A stretch of DNA of 64,000 nt from Streptomyces goshikiensis (GCF_014650555.1 NZ_BMVE01000009.1:235010-299009), one strand, 5' to 3'. Positions 43,987 through 52,500 are shown, numbered from the stretch's first letter. Numbers and translations: made by a program. Notes: generated by a model not told the origin, from the letters alone.

Positions 43987-44584
43987 CACAGTCCCCTTCC
44001 CCACGCCGCCCTATCCGCCCCGCAGGACGGATCAACTTCCTCAACTTCTCCCGCAACTCCTTGATCGCCCGCACACGCTGGATCTGCACCTGCTTGCGGG
44101 GAATCCCCATCGCGGTCGCGATCGCCGTGTCGTCGGCCCCGTCGCTCTGCATCTCCACCACCGTCCGCCGCTGCCCCGGCCGCATGGTCCGGATCGCTGG
44201 AATGACCACCGTCTCCAGCAGCGCGGTGTCGTCGTGGACCTGCTCCCTCCAGACCCGCACACCGGCCTCCAGACCGTCCGGGGCACGCGGTATGGGAACC
44301 GGCCTGCCGGCACGCGCCTCGTCGGTGACCAGGTTGCGGACCACCGTCAGGTAGTACGGCACAAGCTCCCGGCCGGCCAGCGAGGGATCGGCCAGCCATC
44401 TCTTCGTCGTGCGGTAGAACGCCTCCTCCGCGATCTCCGCCCGCCGGGTAGGCAGCATCTCCGGACACCGGTGGAGCAGCCAGCGCATGCCCTGGCGCAT
44501 GCACTTGGGGTACGCGGCCATCACCAGCCGCGCGGTCTCCTCGTCCGGCCCGGGCTCGGACCCGCCCGGGCTGCCGGCTACCAC
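43979..44584 (-). CDS. ECF-like sigma-70 family factor
   Basis: A 201-residue protein. The N-terminal half, CMRQGMRWLLHRCPEMLP and VVRNLVTDEARAGRP, resembles region 2. Residues 130-190 form a region 4-type helix-turn-helix: AIRTMRPGQRRTVVEMQSDG then IATAMGIPRKQVQIQRVRAI. GTG 44584 has GGAG about eight bases upstream. It is the first gene of the coupled pair with the IclR-like protein. No anti-sigma factor with a membrane helix is adjacent, which is unusual for an ECF gene. Confidence 0.7.
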   Translation of the reverse strand: MVAGSPGGSEPGPDEETARLVMAAYPKCMRQGMRWLLHRCPEMLPTRRAEIAEEAFYRTTKRWLADPSLAGRELVPYYLTVVRNLVTDEARAGRPVPIPRAPDGLEAGVRVWREQVHDDTALLETVVIPAIRTMRPGQRRTVVEMQSDGADDTAIATAMGIPRKQVQIQRVRAIKELREKLRKLIRPAGRIGRRGEGDCGE

Positions 44585-44683
44585 GGGCCATGCTCCTCAC
44601 GCCGCCGCCCCGCCGCCGCGGTGACGGGCCCGACCGCCCAAACGGTCAGCACACCTCCGTCCGCGGCTTCGTACCGCACAACA

Positions 44684-44857
44684 CGGCCCTCGGGACAACC
44701 GCACACGGACACCTTCGACTTCGCCGAGCCATCCTTCGCGTTCGGCTTCGACGATCCTATCTTTGAGGTTGTCGCTGATCTCTTCCATGCGGGGCTTCTC
44801 GTCCAGGGCGACGATCAGGACCGGGCAGCGGACGCAGGCTTCTCTGAACTTGCCGGT
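44684..44857 (-). pseudogene. C-terminal fragment of a site-specific recombinase (copy 1)
   Basis: The minus frame reads REACVRCPVLIVALDEKPRM, then ISDNLKDRIVEAEREGWLGE and VEGVRVRLS. The CVRCP motif followed by the EAEREGWLGEVEG coiled coil is the C-terminus I associate with tyrosine recombinases of actinobacterial transposons. The core-binding and catalytic domains are missing, and the 3' end leaves the pattern after SRG. A second copy is at 45779-45960. Confidence 0.45.
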
Positions 44858-44901
44858 TGGGGCCCCTGGACCACCTCCGGGGCCTCGATAGAGTCGGGGT
44901 G

Positions 44902-45177
44902 ATGACTGGGAACCGAGGCCGTTGGCCGAAGATCGATGAGGAACGCGGCGTCGAGGACGTGACGCTTCTGATCTTGGAGTGGCTGGACGAGCAGGGTGTG
45001 AACGCCATGATCAGGATGGACGCCGAGAGACTGGCTGACAACGCGCCAGCGTGGACGTTCGCCGCCAGCGGTGGCCCGTTGACGCATGGGATGCGGGCCG
45101 ACGGGAGGACTATTCAGCAGTGCACGTCCGTTGCTCTGGCCCGCCTGCGCGACTCCGGTCTGTCGGTTCCGTTCTGA
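44902..45177 (+). CDS. Hypothetical protein, immunity-like size
   Basis: A 91-residue protein starts MTGNRGRWPKIDEERGVEDV and continues LLILEWLDEQGVNAMIRMD and TFAASGGPLTHGMRADGRTI. It is compact, acidic and soluble. I start at ATG 44902, not at the open-frame edge 44857, because the earlier part overlaps the recombinase remnant antisense. Size and composition resemble small immunity proteins, but no family is recognised and no toxin lies upstream. Confidence 0.5.
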   Translation: MTGNRGRWPKIDEERGVEDVTLLILEWLDEQGVNAMIRMDAERLADNAPAWTFAASGGPLTHGMRADGRTIQQCTSVALARLRDSGLSVPF

Positions 45178-45246
45178 CCTTCGTCGGCCTTTGCTGATGC
45201 TCGCCTGAAGAACTCAGTTGAGGCGATCTGATTGCTGGAGGGCTGG

Positions 45247-45786
45247 TCAAGGCAGGAGCGGTCGGGTTGCGGTCCAGGTGACGAGTCGCTCGCGTACCGG
45301 GCCGGGTGCCAGGTAGCCGACCAGGCTTTCCAAATGAGCCGTCAGGTTCTTGTGTCGCCGCAGCTCGCGGATCTGCTCGGTGGGAAGGTCGCGCCAGCCC
45401 TCGGCGAGTCCAGCAGCCTGTGGGGGCGTGAAGGTCAGTGCATCGAGCGTGTCGGACGCCAGCGCCTCGGGAAGCCAGTCGGTGTCCGTCTCGTCGGGGC
45501 CCAGACGGTCGATCACCCACATCCGGAGCATGAACTCCTGCTGAGCCACCCGCGCAGGGTGTCCCTCGGCGTGGTCGAGCATGCGCCGGTTCGCGAGCAG
45601 CGCCAGCTTCGCCCACTGGCGACGGACTTCCTGGGGATGGCTGGAGTCGTAGGCCTGTCCCTGCGCGGCAACGCGTGCCGTTTCAAGTTGCTGGCCGCGG
45701 GCGTCATGGATGAACATCTGCAGCTGGTCGAGCGTCCACGTGCTCAGATCGCGGCCTGGTTCTTCTCGATGTGCGTCGCTACTCAA
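45247..45786 (-). CDS. Passenger gene of a recombinase element, hypothetical
   Basis: A 179-residue helical cytoplasmic protein. It contains WTLDQLQMFIHDARGQQLET, RRQWAKLALLANRRMLDHAE and ELRRHKNLTAHLESLVGYLA. TTG 45786 overlaps the stop codon of a recombinase fragment (TTGAGTAG), which implies that in the parent element it was translated right after the recombinase. GGAG lies nine to ten bases upstream. It may assist recombination, as the third gene of Tn554-like elements does, but no sequence match is claimed. Confidence 0.6.
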   Translation of the reverse strand: MSSDAHREEPGRDLSTWTLDQLQMFIHDARGQQLETARVAAQGQAYDSSHPQEVRRQWAKLALLANRRMLDHAEGHPARVAQQEFMLRMWVIDRLGPDETDTDWLPEALASDTLDALTFTPPQAAGLAEGWRDLPTEQIRELRRHKNLTAHLESLVGYLAPGPVRERLVTWTATRPLLP

Positions 45787-45960
45787 GGTCCCCGCTCCTG
45801 GTCGTAGGCATGCCCAGGCTGATGGTGGCCTTCTGGGACTGCCTGTCGATCTGGGCGAGCTTATCCTCGGCGCCGGCGAGGCTGACTTTGAGTCCTTCGA
45901 TCTCACCGAGCCAGCCCTCGCGCTCGGCCTCGGCGAGGGCCGGCATCCCGACGCGGACCG
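45779..45960 (-). pseudogene. C-terminal fragment of a site-specific recombinase (copy 2)
   Basis: The frame reads EAEREGWLGEIEGLKVSLAG, then AEDKLAQIDRQSQKATISLG, ending at a stop at 45779-45781. It is the same C-terminal coiled coil as at 44684. Everything upstream has been replaced by an IS5-type transposase remnant on the opposite strand. The stop codon still overlaps the start of the 45247 gene. Confidence 0.5.
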
Positions 45961-46089
45961 GATCGAGCAGGTCCTCCTGGCGGAGGGCAAGACCCCGGCG
46001 CAGGCGCGGCGGGCGACGGTGCTGGGCAGGCCCATCGAGCACAACCAGTCGGCGAAGACCGACAAGGCCAAGGGACGGAAGCCCTGGCT

Positions 46090-46911
46090 GGCGATGGACT
46101 TGGTGTTCAGGGCGCCGCCGACGGTGCACATCGCATGGGCGCTCATCTGCCGGCTCAAGTCCGGCGGCCGGCCGGAGAAATGGCCCCGCCGGGAGATCGT
46201 CGACGCGATCCGCTACGTCGTCGACAACGGGATCAAGTGGCGGGCTCTGCCCGCCGACTACCCGCCCTGGCAGACCGTCTACTACCACTTCGCCCGCTGG
46301 ATGCGGGCCGGCGTCGTCGGCTTCATCCGTGACCAGCTCCGCCGCCAGATCCGGACTGGCAAGGGGCGATGGCCCCTCGCCAGTCACGTTGATCGTGGAC
46401 TCGCAGTCCGTCAAAGCCGCCGACACCGTTTCCACGGCCACCCGCGGCTTCGACGCCGTCAAGAAGATCAACGGACGCAAGAGACACATCGCCGTCGACA
46501 CCCTCGGCCTCTCCGTGATGATCACGGTGGCACCCGCCGACATGACCGACCGCGACGCGGCCCGAGAACTTCTCTGACGCCTGCGTCTCATGCGGCCGCA
46601 GATCACCCAGGTCTGGGTCGACTCCGCCTACGCCGGCCAGCTCGTCAACTGGTCCGACGACTTCATCACGATGACCTTGCAGACGGTCTAACGGCCTCGC
46701 GGCGCGAAAGGGTTCGTCGTCCTCCCACGGCGCTGGAAAGTCGAGCGCACCCTCGGCTGGATCATGAAATCCCGCCGCAACGTCCGGGACTACGAACGGC
46801 TCCCACAGAACTCAGAAGCCCATCTGGCCTGGGCACTCATCACCCTGATGACGCGGCGCCTGACCCGAAAGGGGCCCCGCGTCGACTGGTCGAAAAGACC
46901 GGCCAGTAGCT
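46090..46911 (+). pseudogene. IS5-family transposase, frameshifted with internal stops
   Basis: The frame AWALICRLKSGGRPEKWPRR, then GIKWRALPADYPPWQTVYYH (N-terminal domain) is followed in a second frame by TLIVDSQSVKAADTV (first catalytic Asp), GRKRHIAVDTLGL and VWVDSAYAGQLV (second Asp), and finally VERTLGWIMKSRRNVRDYER (catalytic Glu). A frameshift lies near 46360, and in-frame stops at about 46575 and 46690. All catalytic segments are present but the reading frame is broken at least three times, so it is inactive. Confidence 0.8.
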
Positions 46912-47027
46912 GAACCCCGCCTACCTGTCCCGGATCCCACGCGGAGCTTTGCCCCTGGCGTGGTGAAGATGATGCTGGCTGACCCGGGCAAGGCCCGGTC
47001 CTCCCTCAACGGGCATGACCGAGGCGG

Positions 47028-47288
47028 TCAGCCAGCGGAGGTCGTCTCACCCCGCCGCCGAAGGTCCTGCACTGCCAAGACCACGCCCCGGCCATCGGCC
47101 AGCATCGCCCAGAGCCCCATCGGGACAATAAGCCACCGCCAGGCACTGTGGAAGTGCGTGATCACGGCGATCACGAAGACCAACTGGGCCGCACAGAGCG
47201 CGAGGTTGCCCAGCAGGCGCAGCACCGGATGCGGTCTCCTGCGGAACACCACTTCGAACCAGGTCTTCTCCACTTTCCCACCCCTCAT
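47028..47288 (-). CDS. Small two-helix membrane protein
   Basis: An 86-residue protein with two transmembrane helices: LGNLALCAAQLVFVIAVITH and WLIVPMGLWAMLADGRGVVL. Both tails are Arg-rich and probably cytoplasmic. ATG 47288 opens the frame. GTG 47273 (VEKTWFEVVF) is an alternative preceded by GAGGGG. It stands alone between transposase debris and the conjugation-like genes to its right. The shape resembles small spread-type proteins of actinobacterial plasmids, but this is only size and topology. Confidence 0.55.
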   Translation of the reverse strand: MRGGKVEKTWFEVVFRRRPHPVLRLLGNLALCAAQLVFVIAVITHFHSAWRWLIVPMGLWAMLADGRGVVLAVQDLRRRGETTSAG

Positions 47289-47357
47289 TCAGACCGGGGC
47301 CACCCCGGACGACAACGGGGAAACAGTAGCTGCGTACTCAAACAGGCCTGAGGTGGC

Positions 47358-47388
47358 CCTGGGCAAGCGCTCCGCAAGGGCGGCTTGC
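47358..47388. repeat. GGGCAAGC hairpin, copy 1
   Basis: CTGGGCAAGCGCTCCG and GGGCGGCTTGCC form an imperfect inverted repeat. It closely resembles the hairpin at 54414-54449. The right arm overlaps the TTG start of the gene at 47385. Other copies of the word are at 53541-53820 and 54395. Confidence 0.45.
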
Positions 47389-47831
47389 CGAAGCGCACCC
47401 AACTGAGGTCGCTGTCCGAGCTGCGCGCCGCCTGGCGGGAATCGGCGGCCCGAGCCTACGGAGCCGACGTCGTCGCCGGGCTGGCGGAGCGCGCCCAAGC
47501 AGCGGCCGCAGCGATATGGGCGCGGGTGCGCCCGGTCGTCGACGTCGCCCTGGCCGTCGCCGAGACCATCGCCGTGGTGTACGTGATGCGCGGCGCGTTC
47601 GCACGCCGCCACCTTTTCGCCGAAGCCCGCCGCCACCTCTCATACGCTCTTCGCGGCCGACCTCACCGGCCCGGCCTGGACGAGGAGATCGTGCAGGCGG
47701 CCATCGACGGCTACACCCGCCGGGCCAGTCGGCGGATGCTGACCTCCGACCTGCGCGCCTTGTACCCGCGCGGCACCGAGGATCAGGCCGTGCTGCGCGC
47801 GCTGACCCGCAAGCGCGCCGCCTCCCTGTAG
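47385..47831 (+). CDS. Hypothetical protein, 5' part of a TAG-interrupted reading frame
   Basis: A 148-residue frame from TTG 47385 (LPKRTQLRSLSELRAAWRES). One hydrophobic stretch, VVDVALAVAETIAVVYVMRG, may be a membrane helix; the rest is basic and helical, with ALYPRGTEDQAVLRALTRKR near the end. It stops at TAG 47829-47831. Without that codon the same frame continues as a similar Arg/Ala-rich helical sequence to the gene at 48192. The stop may be a nonsense mutation. The TTG start has a G-rich upstream site only. Confidence 0.5.
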   Translation: MPKRTQLRSLSELRAAWRESAARAYGADVVAGLAERAQAAAAAIWARVRPVVDVALAVAETIAVVYVMRGAFARRHLFAEARRHLSYALRGRPHRPGLDEEIVQAAIDGYTRRASRRMLTSDLRALYPRGTEDQAVLRALTRKRAASL

Positions 47832-48191
47832 GAGCGGGCCCGTCTCGCTGCTGGCGGGCTGACCGCCCGGGTCCGTGCCGCACGCCGCGCGGACCGCCTG
47901 AACTCCCGGCCCCGGCGGCACACCGTTGCCGTGCCGGGCACCCTGAGCTCTCGCACCGGGCGGAGGGCCGGCCGGGACCTGGAGGCGACGACGGACGTCG
48001 CCGCGGTGGAGCTGACCAGCCGGACGCTGGAGTCCGCAGCCGCCGAGATGGCCGCCCGGCTCCAGGCCGGGGTCCGGGAGCGAGCCGCCGCCCTCCTCCC
48101 CTCTCCCAAGTCCGCGGCGGCTCCGCCGCGGAGCGCCCAGCAGCCTGTCCAGCCCGCACAGGGGACGGACACCACCCACCGGAGGAATCGC

Positions 48192-48893
48192 ATGACCAAC
48201 ATGCCGCCCGCGGACCCGAGGATCGAAGCCGTCGCCACCAGGCTGAAGGAGGCCGCCCAGAAGCGCGCCGAGGCGTACGCGCCGCCGACGGAGTGGCAGC
48301 CGATCTGGAAGCGGCCCCGGAAGCCGAAGTCCATCAGGGCGAAGAACGCGGAGCAGGCCAAGCAGCGCAAGCGGCTCAAGGCGGCGGGAGTCCGACGGTT
48401 CTACGGCGCACAGTCGCCCCGGCCCCGGCCCCGGCCCCGGCCCCGGCAGAACCGCATCGGCAGCGCCGCCGCCCGCCGCGACACCCGCGCCCTGTCCCGG
48501 ATGCGGCACTCGAACGCCTGGCTGTGGAGACGAGGCCGAGCACCGTCCACCGAGTGGACCGCCCCGGAGTCGACACTGAGTGGATCCCATCGAGTGGGCT
48601 CCACTGAGCCTCCCCAACTTGAAGTCGTAGTTCAAAGGGCTGGTGTGACCGATTCTCCACATGCGCACGCTGGTCATGGACGGGAGTCCGCGAAGAAGAT
48701 CACCTGTCAGCGGTTGATTTCGATGTTCGTCAGGACGAGCAGAGCACGCAGGAGGCAGGTGGCGCGGGTGGGGTCGGTGCGGAGCTTGATGAGGATCCGC
48801 CAGTTCTTGAGATGGGCGAAGCCGTGCTTGACCGGTGCCCGTCCGATCGCGAGGACGCGGTTGGTTTCCTTCTGGTCCGGGGTGAGCTTGTGA
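48192..48893 (+). CDS. Small basic protein with a spurious 3' extension
   Basis: ATG 48192 has a strong ribosome-binding site (GGAGG, six bases upstream). The first 75 residues, MTNMPPADPRIEAVATRLKE, then KRPRKPKSIRAKNAEQAKQR, are basic and helical and look authentic. After GVRRFYGAQSP the frame enters a CGGCCC repeat coding for alternating Arg-Pro, then a word-repeat island, and finally runs antisense to a transposase remnant. The true C-terminus was probably lost by a frameshift near 48415. Function unknown; Lys/Arg content suggests nucleic-acid binding. Confidence 0.45.
   Translation: MTNMPPADPRIEAVATRLKEAAQKRAEAYAPPTEWQPIWKRPRKPKSIRAKNAEQAKQRKRLKAAGVRRFYGAQSPRPRPRPRPRQNRIGSAAARRDTRALSRMRHSNAWLWRRGRAPSTEWTAPESTLSGSHRVGSTEPPQLEVVVQRAGVTDSPHAHAGHGRESAKKITCQRLISMFVRTSRARRRQVARVGSVRSLMRIRQFLRWAKPCLTGARPIARTRLVSFWSGVSL
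48540..48605. repeat. Word-repeat island 2
   Basis: In 66 bp: CACCGAGTGGAC, CTGAGTGGATCCC, CATCGAGTGGGC and TCCACTGAG, all variants of a GAGTGGA word in both orientations. CACCGAGTGGAC is shared with island 3 at 52377, and the related TCCACTCCACC with island 1. It lies directly 3' of a small protein gene. Confidence 0.5.
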
Positions 48894-48905
48894 GTGCGGC
48901 CGGCC
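48707..48905 (-). pseudogene. DDE transposase, C-terminal fragment
   Basis: The minus frame reads HKLTPDQKETNRVLAIGRAP, then VKHGFAHLKNWRILIKLRTD and LLRALLVLTNIEINR before a stop at 48707-48709. The VEHGFAHLKNWR motif with the catalytic Glu replaced by Lys (VKHGFAHLK) is the C-terminal end of the DDE_4 type IS5-related transposases. The rest is absent. Confidence 0.65.
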
Positions 48906-48969
48906 GGGGTAGACGGCTGACCGGCCCGCCCATCGGCGCGGCCAAAACTCAGGAGAGGACACGATCAGC

Positions 48970-50655
48970 GTGAGCGACGCCGAGCACCGGAAGCAGACCC
49001 CCGACGGAGCGGCTGAACTCCTGGTTCGCTGCCTGGAGAACGAGGGCGTCGAGGTGGTGTTCGGCGTGCCCGGAGAGGAGAACATCCGTTTCACCAACGC
49101 CCTCGCCCGTTCGGAGAAGATCCGCTACGTCCTCACCCGGCACGAGCAGGCCGCGTCTTTCATGGCGGAGATGCACGGCCGGCTCACCGGCTCGGCGGGT
49201 GTGATGTCCGCGACGCTGGGGCCCGGCGCGATCAACCTGATGCTGGGCGTCGCCGACGCTATGACGAACAGCACGCCCGTCGTCGCAATCACCGCGCAGG
49301 TCGGCAAGGAGCGCAACTACAAGGAGTCCCACCAGTTCGTGGACCTGGTGAGCATGTTCGCCCCGGTCACGAAGTGGTCGGCGGAGGTCCCGGCCACCCA
49401 GGCCATCCCCGAGATGGTGCGGCGCGCGTTCAAGAGCGCGGAGTCCGAGCGGCCCGGCGCCGTCTATCTCGCCGTGCCCGAGGACGTCGACGCGGCGACG
49501 GACGGCTCGGACCTGCGCCCGCTGCGCAGGAACGTCGTGCAGCCCGAGGCACCGTCCCCGAAGCAGATCAAGCGAGCGGTGGAGCTGCTGCGGGAGGCCC
49601 GCCGGCCGGTGATCCTCGCCGGACACGGCGCGGCGCGCGGCGGCGCCGCAGAGTCGCTGACGGCGTTCGCCACCGCACTCGACGTGTCGACGGCGACCAC
49701 CTTCCACGGCAAGGGCGTCCTGCCCGACGACCACCCGTGCGCGACCGGCACGTTCGGCTTCATGCGGCGCGACTACACCAACTTCGGGTTCGAGGAGGCC
49801 GACGTCGTCATCGCCGTCGGCTACGAGCTGCAGGAGTTCGACCCGTCCCGGATAAACCCGGACGGTGACAAGAAGATCATCCACATCCACCGCGTCCCGG
49901 CGGAGGTGGACGACAGCTACTCGGTCGACGTCGGCATCATCGGCGACATCTCGGCCTCCCTCGACGCCCTCGCCACCGAACTCGACGGCCTGCGCTGGAC
50001 CATCGACGACGAGGACACCATGGCCACCCGCGCGCTGCTGGCCAAGGAACTCGAGCAGGGCGCCACGGACGAGCGCTACCCGCTCGCCCCGCAGCGCATC
50101 ATCGCCGACACCCGCGCCGCGCTCGGTCGCGACGACATCGTGCTGGTCGACACCGGCGCGCTGAAGATGTGGATGGCCCGGCTCTACCCGACGTACGCGC
50201 CGAACACCTGCCTCATCTCCAACGGCTTGTCCACCATGGGCTTCTCGCTGCCCGGCGCGCTCGCGGTTCAGCTCGCCAGGCCGCAGACGAAGGTGCTGGC
50301 GGCGGTCGGCGACGGCTCGTTCCTCATGCACTCCCAGGAGATCGAGACGGCGGTCCGCGAGAACATTCCACTGACCGTGCTGATCTGGGAGGACAACGGC
50401 TACGGGCTCATCAAGTGGAAGATGGACCTGGAGGTCGGGGAAAACTCCAACACCGACTTCGGCAACCCGGACATCGTCCAGTACGCCCGCAGCTTCGGCG
50501 CGAAGGGCTACCACATCGAGTCCGCTGGGGACCTGCTGCCGACGCTCCGTGAGGCACTGGCGGACCCGGGCGTGTCGATCATCAACTGCCCGGTGGACTA
50601 CGCCGAGAACATGAACCTCATCAAGCACCTCGGGCACCTCGACTCGGCGCTCTGA
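48970..50655 (+). CDS. Acetolactate synthase (thiamine diphosphate-dependent)
   Basis: A 561-residue enzyme that condenses two pyruvates to 2-acetolactate and CO2. The Glu59 in TRHEQAASFMAE activates thiamine diphosphate. The cofactor motif GDGSFLMHSQE...NGYG lies at about 446-476. The family-typical FGVPGEENI opening, HFPGK-like FHGKGV segment and C-terminal PVDYAENM are present. It resembles the catabolic AlsS branch. No regulatory small subunit gene is near, which fits that branch. GTG 48970 follows AGGAGAGG at long spacing. It shares the strand with the FMN glutamate-synthase-like gene 155 bp on, but a terminator intervenes. Confidence 0.88.
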   Translation: MSDAEHRKQTPDGAAELLVRCLENEGVEVVFGVPGEENIRFTNALARSEKIRYVLTRHEQAASFMAEMHGRLTGSAGVMSATLGPGAINLMLGVADAMTNSTPVVAITAQVGKERNYKESHQFVDLVSMFAPVTKWSAEVPATQAIPEMVRRAFKSAESERPGAVYLAVPEDVDAATDGSDLRPLRRNVVQPEAPSPKQIKRAVELLREARRPVILAGHGAARGGAAESLTAFATALDVSTATTFHGKGVLPDDHPCATGTFGFMRRDYTNFGFEEADVVIAVGYELQEFDPSRINPDGDKKIIHIHRVPAEVDDSYSVDVGIIGDISASLDALATELDGLRWTIDDEDTMATRALLAKELEQGATDERYPLAPQRIIADTRAALGRDDIVLVDTGALKMWMARLYPTYAPNTCLISNGLSTMGFSLPGALAVQLARPQTKVLAAVGDGSFLMHSQEIETAVRENIPLTVLIWEDNGYGLIKWKMDLEVGENSNTDFGNPDIVQYARSFGAKGYHIESAGDLLPTLREALADPGVSIINCPVDYAENMNLIKHLGHLDSAL

Positions 50656-50662
50656 CCCGCCC

Positions 50663-50697
50663 GCCGCGCGGCCCGACCCCCGTACGGGCCGCGCGGC
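50663..50697 (+). terminator. Hairpin after acetolactate synthase
   Basis: GCCGCGCGGCCC (50663-50674) pairs with GGGCCGCGCGGC (50686-50697) across an 11-nt loop, eight bases after the stop codon. It may end or attenuate transcription before the next gene. Confidence 0.6.
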
Positions 50698-50809
50698 GGC
50701 CCTCCCGCAGGGGCGGTGCCCTCGGGTCTCCGGCATCGCGTGGCATTTCCGCAGCGCGGGGTAGATGGTCAGCGTGAGGTTCGGCCAGTCGAGGAGAGGA
50801 ACGATTGTG

Positions 50810-52324
50810 ATGCGTGCTCGGCGCATAGGTGCGGCAGCCGCCACGGGGTTGGCGCTGGTCGCCGCCCGCGACCTCGTGCAGAAGAAGCACGCGCTGCTGA
50901 GGAACTTCCCCCTGGTGGGACACGCCAGGTATGTGCTGGAGACGATCGGCCCCGAGCTACGGCAGTACATCGTGACGTCCAACGACGAGGAGCGTCCCTT
51001 CAGCCGTGACCAGCGCAGCTGGATCTACGCGTCGTCGAAGGGGGAGAACAACTACTTCGGGTTCGGCACCGACAACGACGTCGAGCACGTGCAGGGTCAT
51101 GCATACGTGAAGCAGCGTACGTTCGCCGGTGCGCTGCCCGACCTGAGCGACCCGCAAGCGGCGTTGCCCTCGGCCAAGGTGCTCGGCGGACCGCGCGGCC
51201 GCGCGAAGGCGTTCCGCCCGGCGAGCGTCATCAACATCTCGGCGATGAGCTTCGGCTCGCTGTCCGGCGCGGCCGTCACGGCGCTCAACAAGGGCGCGGC
51301 GCTGGCCGGGACGATGCACAACACCGGCGAGGGCGGCCTGTCGCCCTACCACCTCAACGGCGGGGACCTTGTCCTCCAGATCGGTACGTCGTACTTCGGC
51401 TGCCGCAACGAGGACGGGACGTTCAACCTCGACAGGCTCAAGTCCATGGTCGCGGGCGCGCCCGTCAAGGCGATCGAGATCAAGCTCTCGCAGGGCGCGA
51501 AGCCGGGGCTCGGGGGCATGCTGCCGGGCGCGAAGGTGACCGACGAGATCGCCGGGATCCGCGGCATTCCTGCGGGCAAGGACTGCGCTTCGCCGTCGCG
51601 GCACACCGCGTTCCACGACGTGGACTCGATGCTCGACTTCGTGGAACTGTTGGCCACGGAGACCGGATTGCCGGTCGGGATCAAGAGCGCCATCGGGGAG
51701 ATGGACTTCTGGGAGGAACTCGCCACGCTGATGGAGCGGGGTGAGCGAGGGGTCGACTTCGTGACCGTCGACGGTGGCGAGGGCGGCACTGGGGCGGCTC
51801 CCCTGATCTTCGCCGACTCGGTGTCCCTGCCGTTCCGCGTGGGCTTCTCCCGCGTCTACGGCGTGTTCGCCGAGCGGGGCCTGACCGACGACATCACCTT
51901 CATCGGCTCCGGCAAGCTCGGCCTGCCCGAGAACGCCGTCGTCGCGTTCGCCCTCGGCGTCGACATGATCAACGTGGGCCGTGAGGCGATGCTGTCCATC
52001 GGCTGCATCCAGGCCCAGAAGTGCCACACCGACAAGTGCCCCACCGGCATCGCCACCCAGAACCCGTGGCTGGCGCGCGGCATCGACGCGCCCTCGAAGG
52101 GCATCCGGGCAGCGATGTACCTGCGCACCCTGCGCAGGGAGTTGCTGAGGGTCTCGGGCGCCGTCGGTGTCCCCCACCCGTCGCTCATCACCCCCACCGA
52201 CATAGACATCCTGAACGGCGACTACGACGCCCGCACCCTGGGGAGTGTGTACGGCTACAAGGATGGCTGGGGCTCGCTCGGGCCGGAGCTCGCCCATGAG
52301 ATCGCCGAACTGATCACCACCTGA
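50810..52324 (+). CDS. FMN-binding glutamate synthase-like protein, membrane-anchored
   Basis: A 504-residue protein. An N-terminal hydrophobic segment (RRIGAAAATGLALVAARDLV) may anchor it. The rest matches the glutamate synthase central/FMN barrel: SAMSFGSLSGAAVTALNKGA, HNTGEGGLSPYH, IKLSQGAKPGLGGMLPGAKV, and the loop TVDGGEGGTGAAP. Cys residues near 398-409 (C-IQAQK-C-HTDK-C) bind a 3Fe-4S cluster. It lacks the glutaminase domain of full GltB, so it belongs to the stand-alone GltS-like group of uncertain reaction. ATG 50810 is chosen over 50765. Confidence 0.87.
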   Translation: MRARRIGAAAATGLALVAARDLVQKKHALLRNFPLVGHARYVLETIGPELRQYIVTSNDEERPFSRDQRSWIYASSKGENNYFGFGTDNDVEHVQGHAYVKQRTFAGALPDLSDPQAALPSAKVLGGPRGRAKAFRPASVINISAMSFGSLSGAAVTALNKGAALAGTMHNTGEGGLSPYHLNGGDLVLQIGTSYFGCRNEDGTFNLDRLKSMVAGAPVKAIEIKLSQGAKPGLGGMLPGAKVTDEIAGIRGIPAGKDCASPSRHTAFHDVDSMLDFVELLATETGLPVGIKSAIGEMDFWEELATLMERGERGVDFVTVDGGEGGTGAAPLIFADSVSLPFRVGFSRVYGVFAERGLTDDITFIGSGKLGLPENAVVAFALGVDMINVGREAMLSIGCIQAQKCHTDKCPTGIATQNPWLARGIDAPSKGIRAAMYLRTLRRELLRVSGAVGVPHPSLITPTDIDILNGDYDARTLGSVYGYKDGWGSLGPELAHEIAELITT

Positions 52325-52365
52325 GCTAGCTGCTCGGCCACCTGTTTTCAACCGTCATGCCCTGC

Positions 52366-52500
52366 GCAGCACGCCCACCGAGTGGACGGTGGTGCTGTCA
52401 GGGTGCGGTGCGGTGCGCCCATCCGGTGGAGGCCACCCGATGGGCGCGGTGCGCACCACCGTCGTCCCCGCCGCGGACTACACATGGAGAGGCGCACCTT
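52366..52500. repeat. Word-repeat island 3
   Basis: Recurring words: CCCACCGAGTGGACGG, GGTGCGGTGCGGTGCG, CCACCCGATGGGCGC, GGTGCGCACCACC and GGTGGAGG. CCACCCGATGGG and GGTGCGCACC occur in island 1 (25590-26070), and CACCGAGTGGAC in island 2 (48540). As with island 1, it lies at the 3' end of a minus-strand gene of the same family. Confidence 0.55.
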
